Positions 47,761-58,064 of a DNA stretch of 64,000 bases are shown here, piece by piece. This DNA is from Sclerotinia nivalis. Taxonomy: Eukaryota; Ascomycota; Leotiomycetes; Helotiales; Sclerotiniaceae. The notes below the pieces were generated by a model. That model was given only the letters and a program-made list of their open reading frames with translations, was not told where the DNA came from and searched no databases. The position numbers were made by a program, and so were the translations under genes. Location of the stretch: NCBI GenBank assembly GCA_029531795.1, contig JAPEIS010000015.1, positions 186,001-250,000 of the forward strand, written 5' to 3'. Position 1 is the stretch's first letter. Each line of letters starts with the position of its first letter.

Positions 47761-48201
47761 ATGCAAGAGGAACAAGCTGCGTACACAAAACCAAGGGTGG
47801 AAAATCAGGTTCCAATAGCTCCTGACAAGCATACTTCCAACATCAATAACGAAACCACGACTCAACCTACAAACTCAACCTCACCATCTACTTCCCCATC
47901 ACCGTACAGCAAACCCTGCACCATATGCCACATACCTCGCGATGTACTGATACGATGTCAAATTGATCAAACGAAGAAATGGCATTTCGTATGTGCAGGT
48001 AAGTGTTGGAAGGATGTTAGTGGAGGGAAAGTGGATGGTGATGGTAAACATCCGGAGTATAGGTATGGAGGTATGTGGAAGAATAAACATGAAGCGGTTA
48101 GTGCGAAGATTAAGGGCAAGGCGAAGGATAGAAATGGGAAAAAGAGGGCTGGGAAGTCGGAGGAGAATGTGGTGGGGAAAGAAGAGGAGGATGGAGTTTG
48201 A
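47761..48201 (+). CDS. Small conserved fungal CxxC protein, function unknown
   Basis: A single exon of 146 residues from the ATG at 47761; a longer open frame upstream has only a TTG start. The N-terminal half is Thr/Ser/Asn-rich and disordered. The centre reads KPCTICHIPRDVLIRCQID, then KKWHFVCAGKCWKDVSGG and YRYGGMWKNKHEAV, with Cys and His arranged as CxxCH...C...H..C...C, so a zinc-binding unit is likely. The C-terminus is Lys/Glu-rich (KIKGKAKDRNGKKRAGK), compatible with nucleic-acid or ribosome contact. I recall similar central sequences in many filamentous fungi annotated as hypothetical, but no function. The neighbour is the Pmp3 gene, transcribed away. It could be a stand-alone zinc ribbon adaptor. 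Confidence 0.7.
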   Translation: MQEEQAAYTKPRVENQVPIAPDKHTSNINNETTTQPTNSTSPSTSPSPYSKPCTICHIPRDVLIRCQIDQTKKWHFVCAGKCWKDVSGGKVDGDGKHPEYRYGGMWKNKHEAVSAKIKGKAKDRNGKKRAGKSEENVVGKEEEDGV

Positions 48202-49685
48202 AGGACTAGGAATTGCCATTTTTAAAAGAAGGTTTATAGGATGAATGTCCAGAAAAAGCACTGGTGCGAATACTTTGCCAGTGCAAGATCTTTTCCGGAA
48301 CTCTTGTCATGGGAAGAACAAGGCGACCTCCAGCAAAGACGAGTTACCACCGGTACCTACACCACGGAAACGATTACGATATCAGCAAGGGGTTCCCTAA
48401 GTGGCATATAATGCATGCATATCAGGACAATAATGACCTCTATTACCATAGCACTTCCACGCCCGGATGGGGATTACAATGCGGAAAGGGAGAACGGCGG
48501 AAGATGGGAAGTTCAAGTAGAAGCCATTTCATGTTCATAATTTAGATTTAGGCTCTGGAGATGAAATGCCCAAACTCGAATTAAATTTGCTACATATGCG
48601 CACACAACAGCAGTTAATGATTCACTGGTTTTTTTCCTCCTCTTCTTTGCCTTCACCTTCAACCTTTATTCCCATGCCAAAAAAATATATATATCAAAAT
48701 AAACCCCGCGATCTCCTAACCTCCAAATCCAATCCAACTAACCCTCAGCCCAGTTCTCCCTTTCCTCTCCCCCTTCCCACACACTTTAAACATCATACAT
48801 TACATCCTTTTCCCATCCCCTCCTCCACCCTCCATCCCATCCTCCTTTCTCTTCCTACCCTCCACCCTCCCTCTCTTCTTTTCCTTTTCTATCTCTTTAC
48901 CCCCCTTGCGGATCTCCCCAGGAATTCCCATCCCCTTCCTCCTATCAACCTCTTTCTTCAATTTATTTATTTTTTTCGCGCGAGAATTGAGGGGATGTTT
49001 ATATCCATATTGGTTGTGGATATAGATTCGCCTTTCGAAGTTGCTGTAATTATTTTTTGGTGGTTGGGGGTTGGGTTTGTGGGTGAGTGATGTGATGTGA
49101 TGTGTTGTGAGAGAGAGAGTTGGGGGATTATGGGGAAGTTGGAGATATTTATATACAGATATGTGGGGTAGGGGGAAGGAACTGGATTCAGACTTTGGGG
49201 TTCGAAGTTGCGTTCAGAATTTCCTTGTTCTTTGACTATAAATCTAATTGCTGCCGTGGCGACTGCAGGATCTAGAATTCAGGAGATGGCTCTTGGCCCC
49301 GAGGTCTTTGGTAGAAGTTGTTCTAGATCATTAAGTTTAAGTATTCTCGAATCATCCCTCCAAGTACACTCACATCGCCTATGCACAAACAGATGGGGTT
49401 TCAAAAATATGATTTTCGAAATAATAAACCTTCCCGCAACTAAGAAATAAAGAATCAATGTTCCACCCTTAACGCCCTTCACAATAGGTAGTATAGTTTA
49501 ACGTCAATTCCGGACTCCAGTGACCCCAAAACAAACAAACATCCAACGTTAAGTCCAGTGCATATTTTAAAGCCTCCCTCCACAATAGTTCATCCGACAA
49601 CTTGATAACTTCCGCTTAAGCAACGAATAATAATGCTTTCCCCTCATATCACCGTCATCAACTAACCACCACACCCTACCACACC
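48202..49685. other. Intergenic
   Basis: About 1.5 kb. It is pyrimidine-rich between about 48640 and 48960 (long C/T tracts). ORFs here (48264-48545 and 48566-49090) show no recognisable features and low complexity. No gene is supported. Confidence 0.45.
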
Positions 49686-50923
49686 CTACCACTCATAAAC
49701 ATCATTCTCCCACGCCTCATTAACCGGATATGATTCCATCTCAAAGTTGAACATTCTACCACTATCACGCTCCGCATTCTTTCTCAATCTATCTTCATTT
49801 TTCCACTCCTTATATGCGGAATCTGAAGGAGGACATCCCGGGCAATCGCAGAAGAACCCGTAGTTTTGATACAGACAATTCGGGATGCTCGCATAAGAAA
49901 TCGTAAGTTCCTGACCCTTTTTTATCCCGTCGGTAGTTGTGAAAACCATTTTGTTGGTGTCTTTATCGTAACTGTAGCTGCAATTCCGGAAACCAGGACA
50001 GGCGTGGTTGAAGCGAGATGAATTGAGGAAGATACCAGCTTTTCCGCCGCTTATGTGGAAACTGTTTGAGAGTTTAGTTAGTGATGCACTTCTTTTACAC
50101 GAATTGAGCTGGGGGATGAATAGGGTTAGCAGTAAAGGCAATAACGTACCGATTGGTCTGAAATATTGCAAGTATTTTGTGATTAGCGAGACCATGCCAA
50201 CAATGCAACCCCAAATAGGCAGCTTGTTTCTCCGCCGTCAATTGTTCGAAGTTATAATAGACCTGTAAAATCGAAGATATGAACAAAGGTTCCTCGGAAT
50301 GAATCATAGTTCCAGAATTGATATCCGTTCTTGCGAAACAACCTAGACCGCCCTTTGGGGAAGTTCTAATCTCGAAGAACTCGTTCTTGAATCCGAGTTC
50401 TTGCTCTGGAGGTGGGGAAGGAGGAGACGGGGGAGAAGGGGAAGAAGGAGGGGAACGTGGTGCCAACGATTTGGGATGATAAGGGAGGTCGGCTATCCAT
50501 GGAGTAGTAGCGTCCGAATTAACTGCCAAATCATGATCGGTCGGTGCAACTACTGTTTCTGAGGTCAGACATGGCGCAGCCAAAGATGGAGCTTCGGAGA
50601 TCGAAAGGGCCGAGGAAGATGTGACTGAGTCTGATCGGACCGACACTGAAGAGTTCAAGGAGGACGAGGATGTTGACTTCAAGGGAGAAGCTGGTGGTGT
50701 TGAGAGTCCCATCAGTTCTCCCTTGATTCCGTCGGCCTTTTCTTCTTTTGCAGGGGATGCCCGTCTGTAATGCTGTGATCCAAGCGGTGGTTAGCGGAAA
50801 TTATGGCACAGGAGAGCTGCAAAAGTTTACCTTCCCGATTTTCCACTTCATGGCTATTTTAAGCCATTCTTCAAACTGACTGGCTTCTGCCAGAGGAAGT
50901 GTATGGGCGGCGGTGGTATCCAT
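49686..50923 (-). CDS. SET-domain protein (SMYD/Set5-like lysine methyltransferase fold)
   Basis: Exons 50923-50831, 50772-50150 and 50061-49686 give 363 residues. After a Ser/Pro-rich region (residues 50-125) the SET core starts FEIRTSPKGGLGCFARTDINSGTMIHSEEPLF, typical of SMYD-like SET proteins. It continues through the spliced join to SSRFNHACPGFRNCSYSYD, the substrate/AdoMet-pocket motif (usually NHSCxPN), and ELTISYASIP, then post-SET cysteines CDCPGC. The Ser of NHSC is Ala here. No MYND finger is visible, so it belongs with the many fungal SET proteins of unknown targets. The join at 50150/50061 (CG|T) restores R-FHISGG and is preceded by a CTAAC branch point. The substrate, histone or otherwise, cannot be read from sequence. 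Confidence 0.85.
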
Positions 50924-52140
50924 TTAAAAATAAAGTCGGGTAGGTAGGATATTTGGGTTTCTGTTAAAAAGGAAGGATGGTTAATTAGTTTTGTGATTTG
51001 AAAAAGGAGACAGATAAAAGTATGAAGTCTTCCGAAAAAGATATTGATCAATACGATAGCTAATTGAATGTTTGAATTAGAGTGGAGAAATGAGAGCGGA
51101 GAAACGGTGAATTTGGGTAAATTTGATTTTGATGCAAATTAAGGTCAGAAGGGACTTGTGCGCCTACCCAAAGGTGATCGTGATGTTTTGTAAGTTCAAG
51201 CTAAAGTCACTTGCCAGGGGAAAGTGCCTGCGACTAGAGAACATCGGTCTTGCGGCTAAGGTGAGGCTCCTCAATAGACTACTATTGCATTGATGATAGA
51301 AGGACTGGGGAACTGTGTTGTTGTCAATGACATCGGCTTTTGATTGTCAACTTTAATATGGAGTTAGTGAAGATGCGAAGGGCTTTGACAACGTTTAAGC
51401 TCTTCCTCTTGGTAGAAAATTCTAGATATAAATTAAAACACTTCTTCATTCGTGAGGGAACACTTTCTCTCTGTATCAATGAAAATGTTGCAGCATAAGT
51501 CGGTTCTGACAATGACAAGTAGTATTTGATAGCAAACACACACCATAAAAACAGAAGTTGCAACAGCTAACAAACAACAAGCACTGACAACAATTACTAC
51601 AGAAAACACCCTGTGACACAAAAAAGGCAAAACACACCTGCAAAGCATGCAAAGCAGAATTCTTTACCAGCGCACAGAAATCGCAAATGCTTTCTATTTT
51701 GAAAATCAGTGAGTTGCTGTTTGCCGTAAGAAAAAAGAAAGTCCTCTGCAAGAAGTTGGACTTTATGCAGGACCTTGAAACACTAGTAACGGGTGAATAC
51801 ATTACAGTCTAGTCAATCAGATTATTTGTTCCAAGATGACTCACACTCAGAATTGCATTTTCAATATTATGATTATTGAGATGGTCAGGAATTGAATGTT
51901 TGAAGGCAGGCAGCACATTGAGAAGTTGGGGTGCGATGATTTCGGACCGAAAGAGCTCGAAAGTTTAAATGAACGACAAAGAAACAAAAATCACAGGAGA
52001 TTTGATACTGAAGCCATATAATGATTGATGGATGTTCAAACATATCGTAGATAATTCCACTCTCAACATTCCCTAGGTACTTAATGTTACCAATAAAACT
52101 TGATGACTCAATTACTACTCTACTGTCTGTACAATAGCAT
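50924..52140. other. Intergenic
   Basis: About 1.2 kb. A 108-codon minus-strand ORF (51476-51802) is rich in Cys and Phe but has no start context or family resemblance. No gene is supported. Confidence 0.45.
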
Positions 52141-53403
52141 TCACCAGTTTTGCCATCTTTTGGCCGTTCCGCTTTTGACGGCCGGTCGCTTTTCCTATTA
52201 GCAAAAGTCACTGGATTTGTATATAAATTACTGACCTCGGCAATTCTATCAATCCATTTCAACACATGCGGAAACTGGTTCATTTCTTCCTGCGTGATCG
52301 CACCTGAGAAGTCCCATCCACTCACCCATGCTGAAGCATTGTCAATCAAAGTATCATACAGAGCATGGAAATAACTCACGCCAAGTTCCAATATCTGCAA
52401 CTGAATATTTTCCTTTTCCATTCCCAGCCAAGTAATCGCGAGGCTCGCCGGCATATTTGCCTGACAAGCGAATTTCGAGCACCCCAAAAATGCGCAAAGT
52501 CTCGTCCTTGTATCTCTTCAAAGCTCCTATGCACCCACCAAGGTCACTTGATTGTTCTAAATAAAGACGAACAATAGCTACTTACCTGGATTTTTCTCAC
52601 TTGCAATCTTGGCAAAGTAGACCACTTGGCCTTGGTACTAAGTCGAAGTCATTAGTAATGCTAAAAGAGTAGATCTTAAGTGAGGTTTCCAAAAAATATG
52701 GAGCTCATAAACATCCCATATGACTTAAGGGTTCTAAAAGAAAACTATTCGCTTGAACATACCGGGGCACCCTGCAAAATGATTAGTAGAGTTATATGAT
52801 TAGGGGCAGCAAAGAACTTACACTGCCATGCCAAAAGAAGAGCCATTGGAGGCACTCATTTCTCTCCAGCTCATCCTTAAATCCGAATATATCTTTGCTA
52901 TCGAACTCTTTTAGGAGGTATAGTAACTCTGCACTAGTCTCCATGACAGGAAATGGGGGTGTCTTAGTGTTATCAATCAAGACGGGAATTCGGCCTGCAG
53001 AATAGTGAGCCTCGAACTTATACATGATTTTGTCTTGTTGAAGTACCATTTGGGTTTAGTTTCAAAAACCAGTCTTTCTTCTGCTCATTAGTCGAAATAT
53101 GGATCAGAGTGTGAGTGTCTAATCCAAATGTTAGCATAACTCTTTATACTTGACTCCAGACCAACTCCAAAGGTAGGGACTGCAGCAGTCCAGGTTATCT
53201 GAAGCGGCCCATGGGACAATCATTACATTCGGTGCCAGAAAACCTATGAATATGATAATGAATAATATAAACCAATCCACCAGGAAGCCGGCGAAAGGAA
53301 TCGAACCTAAATAGTATTATATTTCATATCGGGTAACAGTGCCATATGCAGCCTTCAACTCCTCAAGCATAATCTGAACCTTCTTGCCATTGGGTGTTGA
53401 CAT
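52141..53403 (-). CDS. Glutathione S-transferase-like protein with a 9-nt micro-exon; first intron problematic
   Basis: Exons 2-8 join cleanly: 53118-53047, 52994-52822, 52771-52763 (9 nt), 52637-52586, 52526-52380, 52330-52236 and 52194-52141. They encode the thioredoxin-fold part ([33 protein letters not shown]) and helical GST domain ([52 protein letters not shown]). The 9-nt exon supplies GAP of the family motif GSGAPYQGQ. Exon 1 should be 53403 onward ([20 protein letters not shown]), but no GT donor of the right phase follows; the frame runs into TAA. A GC donor at about 53342 is possible but poor. Either splicing is unusual or exon 1 is damaged. Such Ure2-like GSTs conjugate glutathione or reduce disulfides. 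Total size would be about 220 residues. Confidence 0.7.
52763..52771 (-). other. 9-nt micro-exon of the GST-like gene
   Basis: GGTGCCCCG is flanked by AG on one side and GT on the other (GCAG|GGTGCCCCG|GTATG). It encodes Gly-Ala-Pro and completes the conserved GAPYQGQ motif between exons ending HGS and starting YQGQ. It is one of the shortest exons one would expect to call. Confidence 0.75.
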
Positions 53404-53796
53404 TGTTATAAGATGCAACCCCTTATTATTTCACAGTTAGCTAAATGTACTGAGCATGCGAACTGGGGGGTAAGCAACCTTTGCATTTTTGACCTCATCA
53501 GGGGTACCGTCAAGATAGAAGTTGGAAGACATCTTAGAATAATTTACTTGAGATCTGAGCACAACTCGATGGAGAATGAAGGGGTGGAAGTGAAGAGTAC
53601 AAAGAACGTGTGCAGTGGGCGATGCGGGGATATTTCAGCAACGTCATAACTACTAGTTTCGGACACCAAGGACTCAAGTACGTACTCAATATGTAATGCT
53701 GAATTAAATACTGATCAGACTGTCAGACCATGACAAATGATACAAATCATTTGGTTGATAAGCAATTTAATCCTACTATCAATATTCAGATCAAGA
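53404..53796. other. Short spacer
   Basis: Promoter side of the GST-like gene. No ORF of interest is seen. Confidence 0.45.
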
Positions 53797-54231
53797 TCAC
53801 CATTCGGGAGGGAAGGCTGCGGGAGTGGGGTCGGTGCTATCACAAATGAAGAGTGTAGAATTGAAGCTAAGTTGTCGTAGTGCCAGTGTATTTGCCATCA
53901 TAGTTAACTCTAAAAGGTGCAAGACATTTTGGAAATATGGACTGTATAGTTTACTCATATAACCTGGAACCCCTTCTTGTTTTGGACTTCCAAAGTCATG
54001 AATAATGAATATCATATACTTTCGTCCGATATGCATGCGAAGATGACGGCCGAAAAGCTGATTGTCGTGATATGATAATCTCAGGGAACATACCACCACT
54101 TTAGTCTTCTACAATCAGCAGAGATAAGGAACTCGGAAGGAACTCTGTACCAATATGTCTGGCACTTGTAGAACTAGCCATTGAAGCGTTTCTTCAGCTT
54201 GCGATTCCAAATTCATGACCCGGGGGACCAT
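53797..54231 (-). CDS. Possible small or truncated alpha/beta-hydrolase-like gene
   Basis: Two exons could join in frame: 54231-54151 and 54108-53797, through a 42-nt intron (GTACAG...TTGTAG), giving 130 residues. The middle reads LSYHDNQLFGRHLRMHIGRKYMIFIIHDFGSP, reminiscent of the HDFG/HDWG oxyanion segment of alpha/beta hydrolases, but a full-length hydrolase is more than twice this long and no nucleophile or His is visible. It may be a decayed fragment, a real small protein or a chance frame. Same strand as the GST-like gene. Confidence 0.3.
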
Positions 54232-54617
54232 GACAGAACGCTACGGAATGTAAATTTCAAGGAGTTCAGAATTTATGAAAGGGTTTGAACCTTGAAGAAT
54301 CTAAGGGATGATGAGGATACCATAGGTACGAGTTCTCACCTAAAACCCCATGCGGAATGCAGCACACTACCATCTCCATGCATCAAGCATAGATGGTGAT
54401 AATCTGAAGAATACCTGGAAATGTCAGATGTCTTCCACTTTGAATTGTGATAGAAAAGCCGTCAAATTATTTTCATGGCGTATCAACAGTACCATTAAGA
54501 TTTGCGATCGGTGTTTACGGGTTTCTGTCACCGTGTTTCTTGGCAACCTTTTAAAGCGAACAAGATTCTCATGTCGGATATATACGATATCTAAACAGCA
54601 AGAAAATCATCACGCAG
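54232..54617. other. Spacer upstream of the HET gene
   Basis: About 385 bp between the possible hydrolase remnant (-) and the HET gene (+). No gene or clear motif is seen. Confidence 0.5.
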
Positions 54618-56366
54618 ATGGATCAACCAATTGCCCCTTTCAAGTACAAGGAACTGGAACACGAAACAGATGAAATTCGATTACTACGAATTCTTCCCTC
54701 AGTTTCTAAGGACGATAGTGTATGTTGTCAGCTTATCCACACAGCTTTTCACAAAGCGCCTGATTATCGAGCACTTTCTTATACTTGGGGTGCCAAAACT
54801 ACCTCAGAGCCAATAATCGTCAATGGAAAAAGCCTCCCCGCATCAAAAAATCTCCTTGGTGCTTTGAAAAGACTACGTTCTCAAACAGAGGATGAAGGCT
54901 ACTTTTTGTGGGTCGATGCCATTTGCATCGACCAGAGCAACATACCGGAGCGAAATGATCAGATAGCTAAGATGAGAACCATCTTTCAAAAAGCACAATC
55001 AGTACCCGTTTGGATTGGTGCTGAAAAGGAGAACAGCTCTTTGGCTATTCAATTAGCAAAAAGATTGAACGTTGCTTCAAGGAATCAAGTGATGACAATG
55101 CTCCATGATCCTTCAATACAGGATCAATTGATGGCTCTAATAAGTCTCTTTCGTCGTCAATATTGGTGGAGAATTTGGGTCATTCAAGAAGTTGCCTGTG
55201 CAAAAGAAGCAATTGTGTTTTGTGGTGACGAAAGTATACCTTTGATGGAGCTCAGTAACACGTGCGATATATTGAAAAGAGAAGAACACTTATTGTTGGC
55301 TATCTACTTAAAATCACCATCATTTGTACGTACTCTCACTACTGGGGGCCCAAAGGGTCTGCAGGTGTCAAGATATCAAGCCCCTGATGCAGTTGAGCCC
55401 CCTCTTTTCGAGCTTTTGCTTTCCCACAAAAGTAAAAAGTCGTCGGACCCAAAAGATAAAGTCTATGCATTGATTGGGATATCCAATTCACGAAAATCCT
55501 TTGGTCGATTCGATTATTCATTGTCAGTTCGTCAAGTGTATACACACACTGCAAGACATATAATTCATGATTCCCGAAGGCTTGATATCATTTGTGTCGA
55601 TCAAAAAGTGTCCGACGGTGACGAGCTTCCTTCATGGGTACCCAATTGGACGAGGCTGCCACAAAGCCAACAGCCCACAATAATTGGACTTCAGCATAGC
55701 GAGCCCCAGTTTATGGCTTCTGGTGATAGTTATGCTAATGTACAATTTCTTCAAGATGGCTGTGTTTTGAGGACTAGCGGGGTCATTATAGGTAGAGTGC
55801 AGAGGACTGGTGTATCTTTTCGGAGACAACTCAACTCTAGAGATAACAATGCCAGGGGGTTAAAAGTACTGCAAGAGTGGTGGAATATTGTTGCTTTCAA
55901 GAAAGGGCACTCTTTAGAAGAGCAAGGCGCGTTCTGCAGGGTAATATCTTGTGGCAATTGGACTTTCAATGACGACGCCGAATACGCTATCCGAATGCAA
56001 GCTATTGCGACAACATTATCGGAACAATTACCAAAATTGGGATTTCCATTATCTTCTATTTCCATGACCCAGGAAACTCTTGACGAGAAGGAACGATCAG
56101 CACTTCTCATATCCGCTTGTTGGACAATGAACAGACGCCGCTTTCTTATTTCCAACACAGGAATTATTGGCCTAGGACCATGGGACAGCTCCCAAGATGA
56201 TTTGATCTGCATTCTTCCGGGCTGTAGATTTCCGGTTATACTGAGAAAGATTGATGATCACTACATTCTTATGGGAGAGGCGTACATTGATGGCTTTATG
56301 TATGGAGAAGGGATACGTGGAGTCAAAAATGGACTTTATGATCTGGGAACATTCGAGATTCACTGA
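54618..56366 (+). CDS. HET-domain (heterokaryon incompatibility) protein
   Basis: A single exon of 582 residues. The HET domain occupies about residues 48-200: YRALSYTWG, then LWVDAICIDQSNIPERNDQI and YWWRIWVIQEVACAKEAIVFCG, the three conserved HET blocks. The C-terminal part (about 200-582) contains DPKDKVYALIGIS and an all-beta end (GEAYIDGFMYGEGI), as in many HET proteins of the 6-OR-2/TOL type without extra named domains. HET genes trigger a cell-death reaction when fusing strains carry different alleles, and they are numerous in filamentous fungi. No NACHT, NLR or patatin partner gene is adjacent. Absence of introns and the isolated position between gene remnants are usual for this expanded family. 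Confidence 0.92.
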   Translation: MDQPIAPFKYKELEHETDEIRLLRILPSVSKDDSVCCQLIHTAFHKAPDYRALSYTWGAKTTSEPIIVNGKSLPASKNLLGALKRLRSQTEDEGYFLWVDAICIDQSNIPERNDQIAKMRTIFQKAQSVPVWIGAEKENSSLAIQLAKRLNVASRNQVMTMLHDPSIQDQLMALISLFRRQYWWRIWVIQEVACAKEAIVFCGDESIPLMELSNTCDILKREEHLLLAIYLKSPSFVRTLTTGGPKGLQVSRYQAPDAVEPPLFELLLSHKSKKSSDPKDKVYALIGISNSRKSFGRFDYSLSVRQVYTHTARHIIHDSRRLDIICVDQKVSDGDELPSWVPNWTRLPQSQQPTIIGLQHSEPQFMASGDSYANVQFLQDGCVLRTSGVIIGRVQRTGVSFRRQLNSRDNNARGLKVLQEWWNIVAFKKGHSLEEQGAFCRVISCGNWTFNDDAEYAIRMQAIATTLSEQLPKLGFPLSSISMTQETLDEKERSALLISACWTMNRRRFLISNTGIIGLGPWDSSQDDLICILPGCRFPVILRKIDDHYILMGEAYIDGFMYGEGIRGVKNGLYDLGTFEIH

Positions 56367-57563
56367 AGGCTTCCGGGTAACTCCTATCACTTTGAATGAT
56401 CAGACGTCAGCGCGCAAAATTTTTACCAGAGAACGGCATGGCTTGATACGTGACAGCAAAAGTCCTGATCATAAAGCCCAAATCTTCATACGCAAACCAA
56501 TAGAAGGACAATTGCAGGAGGTCGGCTATTTCACAGAACACTCAATCACGCTCCTTTAAAGGAATGTTCAAGTACCAAACATACGATGAACCGCGCATCA
56601 TTGTTAATATTACTCGAATTATACGCGCGGTCCATTACTTCAAAAAATAATAAATATGACTACGTCCCAGTCTTCAACTCGATATATTGAGGTGGCTGGG
56701 TAACATTCGAAGTTTGAGATCATCAATGCGGGTTGAAACCTCCCTCACCACCAAGACTCTATTCTTCATCTCTTACGGTTCCACTCCCAACTTACGATCC
56801 ACCGCGCCCTTCTTTCAAAAGTTCCAGAAGGACTCCGCACTGACGTAGTGCACTCGGCGAAAAGATTAGACAACGTTGAAAATTGCTTCATGCGGTGAAA
56901 ATTAAGCCCTATAATCGCGGCACCTATTATTTATTTGAGTTATATTTGGCGTGGCCACCCCTGACATAGGGCTGTATTTTTCATCCTTCACACGAGGGAT
57001 GTGCTGGCAGTTGGGCTCGCTTGAGGGGTTTCACTCTCTGACAATTATGGGCATGAATAGATTTGCGGGCATGTCCCTTGTAAGGAGAAATTTGTCAATG
57101 TTCACAATTTCGCGATGACTTCAGAATATGGGGTTAAAGGAGATCATAACAATAAATAAAGAATGGCAGGGCAATGCTTTGGAAAATTTGGAAGAAATCT
57201 CTTTATCGTCGGTATTGCGCATTTTGAAAGGATAGGAAATATAGATATAAGCCATCTGCCCTTTCCTTTTTCGAACAACTACTTTTAACCCAACTCACCT
57301 CATCATCAACCTTCCCTCTGCCTCACTCATCTTACGAAATATTCACCGAAAAATTATACAATACAATCATACACTACTATCAATTCACTTTATTAAAATC
57401 ACCTCACACAGCTTACATCCAATTAACAATATCCACCCTTTCACCTCCATCACCAACTTCGAGTCTTCAATTTCAAATATCAACTGCATTTGCTCCGTAC
57501 CGAACACATACGAGTAGTCATCTTCATACAACAAATTTCAGCAAACAAACCCTCACCACAAAT
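56367..57563. other. Intergenic with pyrimidine-rich leader
   Basis: About 1.2 kb. The last 280 bp before 57564 are rich in C/A/T (many CAACA, TCACC), like the long leaders of expressed fungal genes. An out-of-frame ORF overlaps the HET 3' end. No other gene is supported. Confidence 0.5.
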
Positions 57564-58064
57564 ATGTTCTCCAACCTCGCCTACCTCCTAACCTCCAAAT
57601 CCATCACCCTCTACATCCTCTACACATTACACGTTATGCTAGGCACCTCTCTCGTCTTCACCGCTCTCTATACTTATGGTTTGCATTCGAGTAAAGCGAT
57701 GGCGCGGGCTGCTGCGCTCGAGGCTTCGATGCAAGCTGGTGTGAATGGAATTCCGACGATGGGGAATGGAAGTGCGGTGGAATTTGAAGATGATATGGAT
57801 ATTGAGGTGGATGGTATGGATATTGCGATAGGTGGATTAGATGGGACGAGGAAAGTTAAGAGTATGATTGGTTTGAGTAGTCGTAGAGCGGGGTGGGAAA
57901 ATGTAAGTGGGAGTTTGGGGTATGAGGGTGGAAATTTGGGGATGAAGGAGCGGGAAATGAAGTTTAGGGAGATTTGTTATTCTTCGGGCGGGAAAGAGGG
58001 GGTCGAGGTTGATGTATCTATGCCTGTGGTGAGTGGCAAGGGGATATCTGTTGAGATTTCTTGA
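57564..58064 (+). CDS. Small membrane protein, function unknown
   Basis: A single exon of 166 residues. One hydrophobic segment lies at residues 13-40 (ITLYILYTLHVMLGTSLVFTALYTY) near a short N-terminus. The rest is soluble with a Met/Asp/Glu-rich acidic patch (about 75-95, repeated DMDIEVDGMDIAIGG) and Gly/Lys-rich tail. No family is recognised. Support comes from the length, a leader-like pyrimidine/A-rich upstream region and ordinary codon use, so expression is likely but not shown. It is flanked by large spacers. Confidence 0.55.
   Translation: MFSNLAYLLTSKSITLYILYTLHVMLGTSLVFTALYTYGLHSSKAMARAAALEASMQAGVNGIPTMGNGSAVEFEDDMDIEVDGMDIAIGGLDGTRKVKSMIGLSSRRAGWENVSGSLGYEGGNLGMKEREMKFREICYSSGGKEGVEVDVSMPVVSGKGISVEIS

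Noticed and set aside
48264..49090. ORFs of 93 and 174 codons after the CxxC gene
   Set aside because: Low-complexity Pro/Ser/Leu translation from pyrimidine tracts and no family features.
51476..51802. Cys/Phe-rich 108-codon ORF
   Set aside because: No start context, splice partner or family resemblance; overlapping ORFs in other frames are equally long.
53285..53312. GGAATCGAACC, which resembles a tRNA T-loop complement
   Set aside because: The stem does not pair and no A-box lies at the right distance; it falls in the GST first-intron region.
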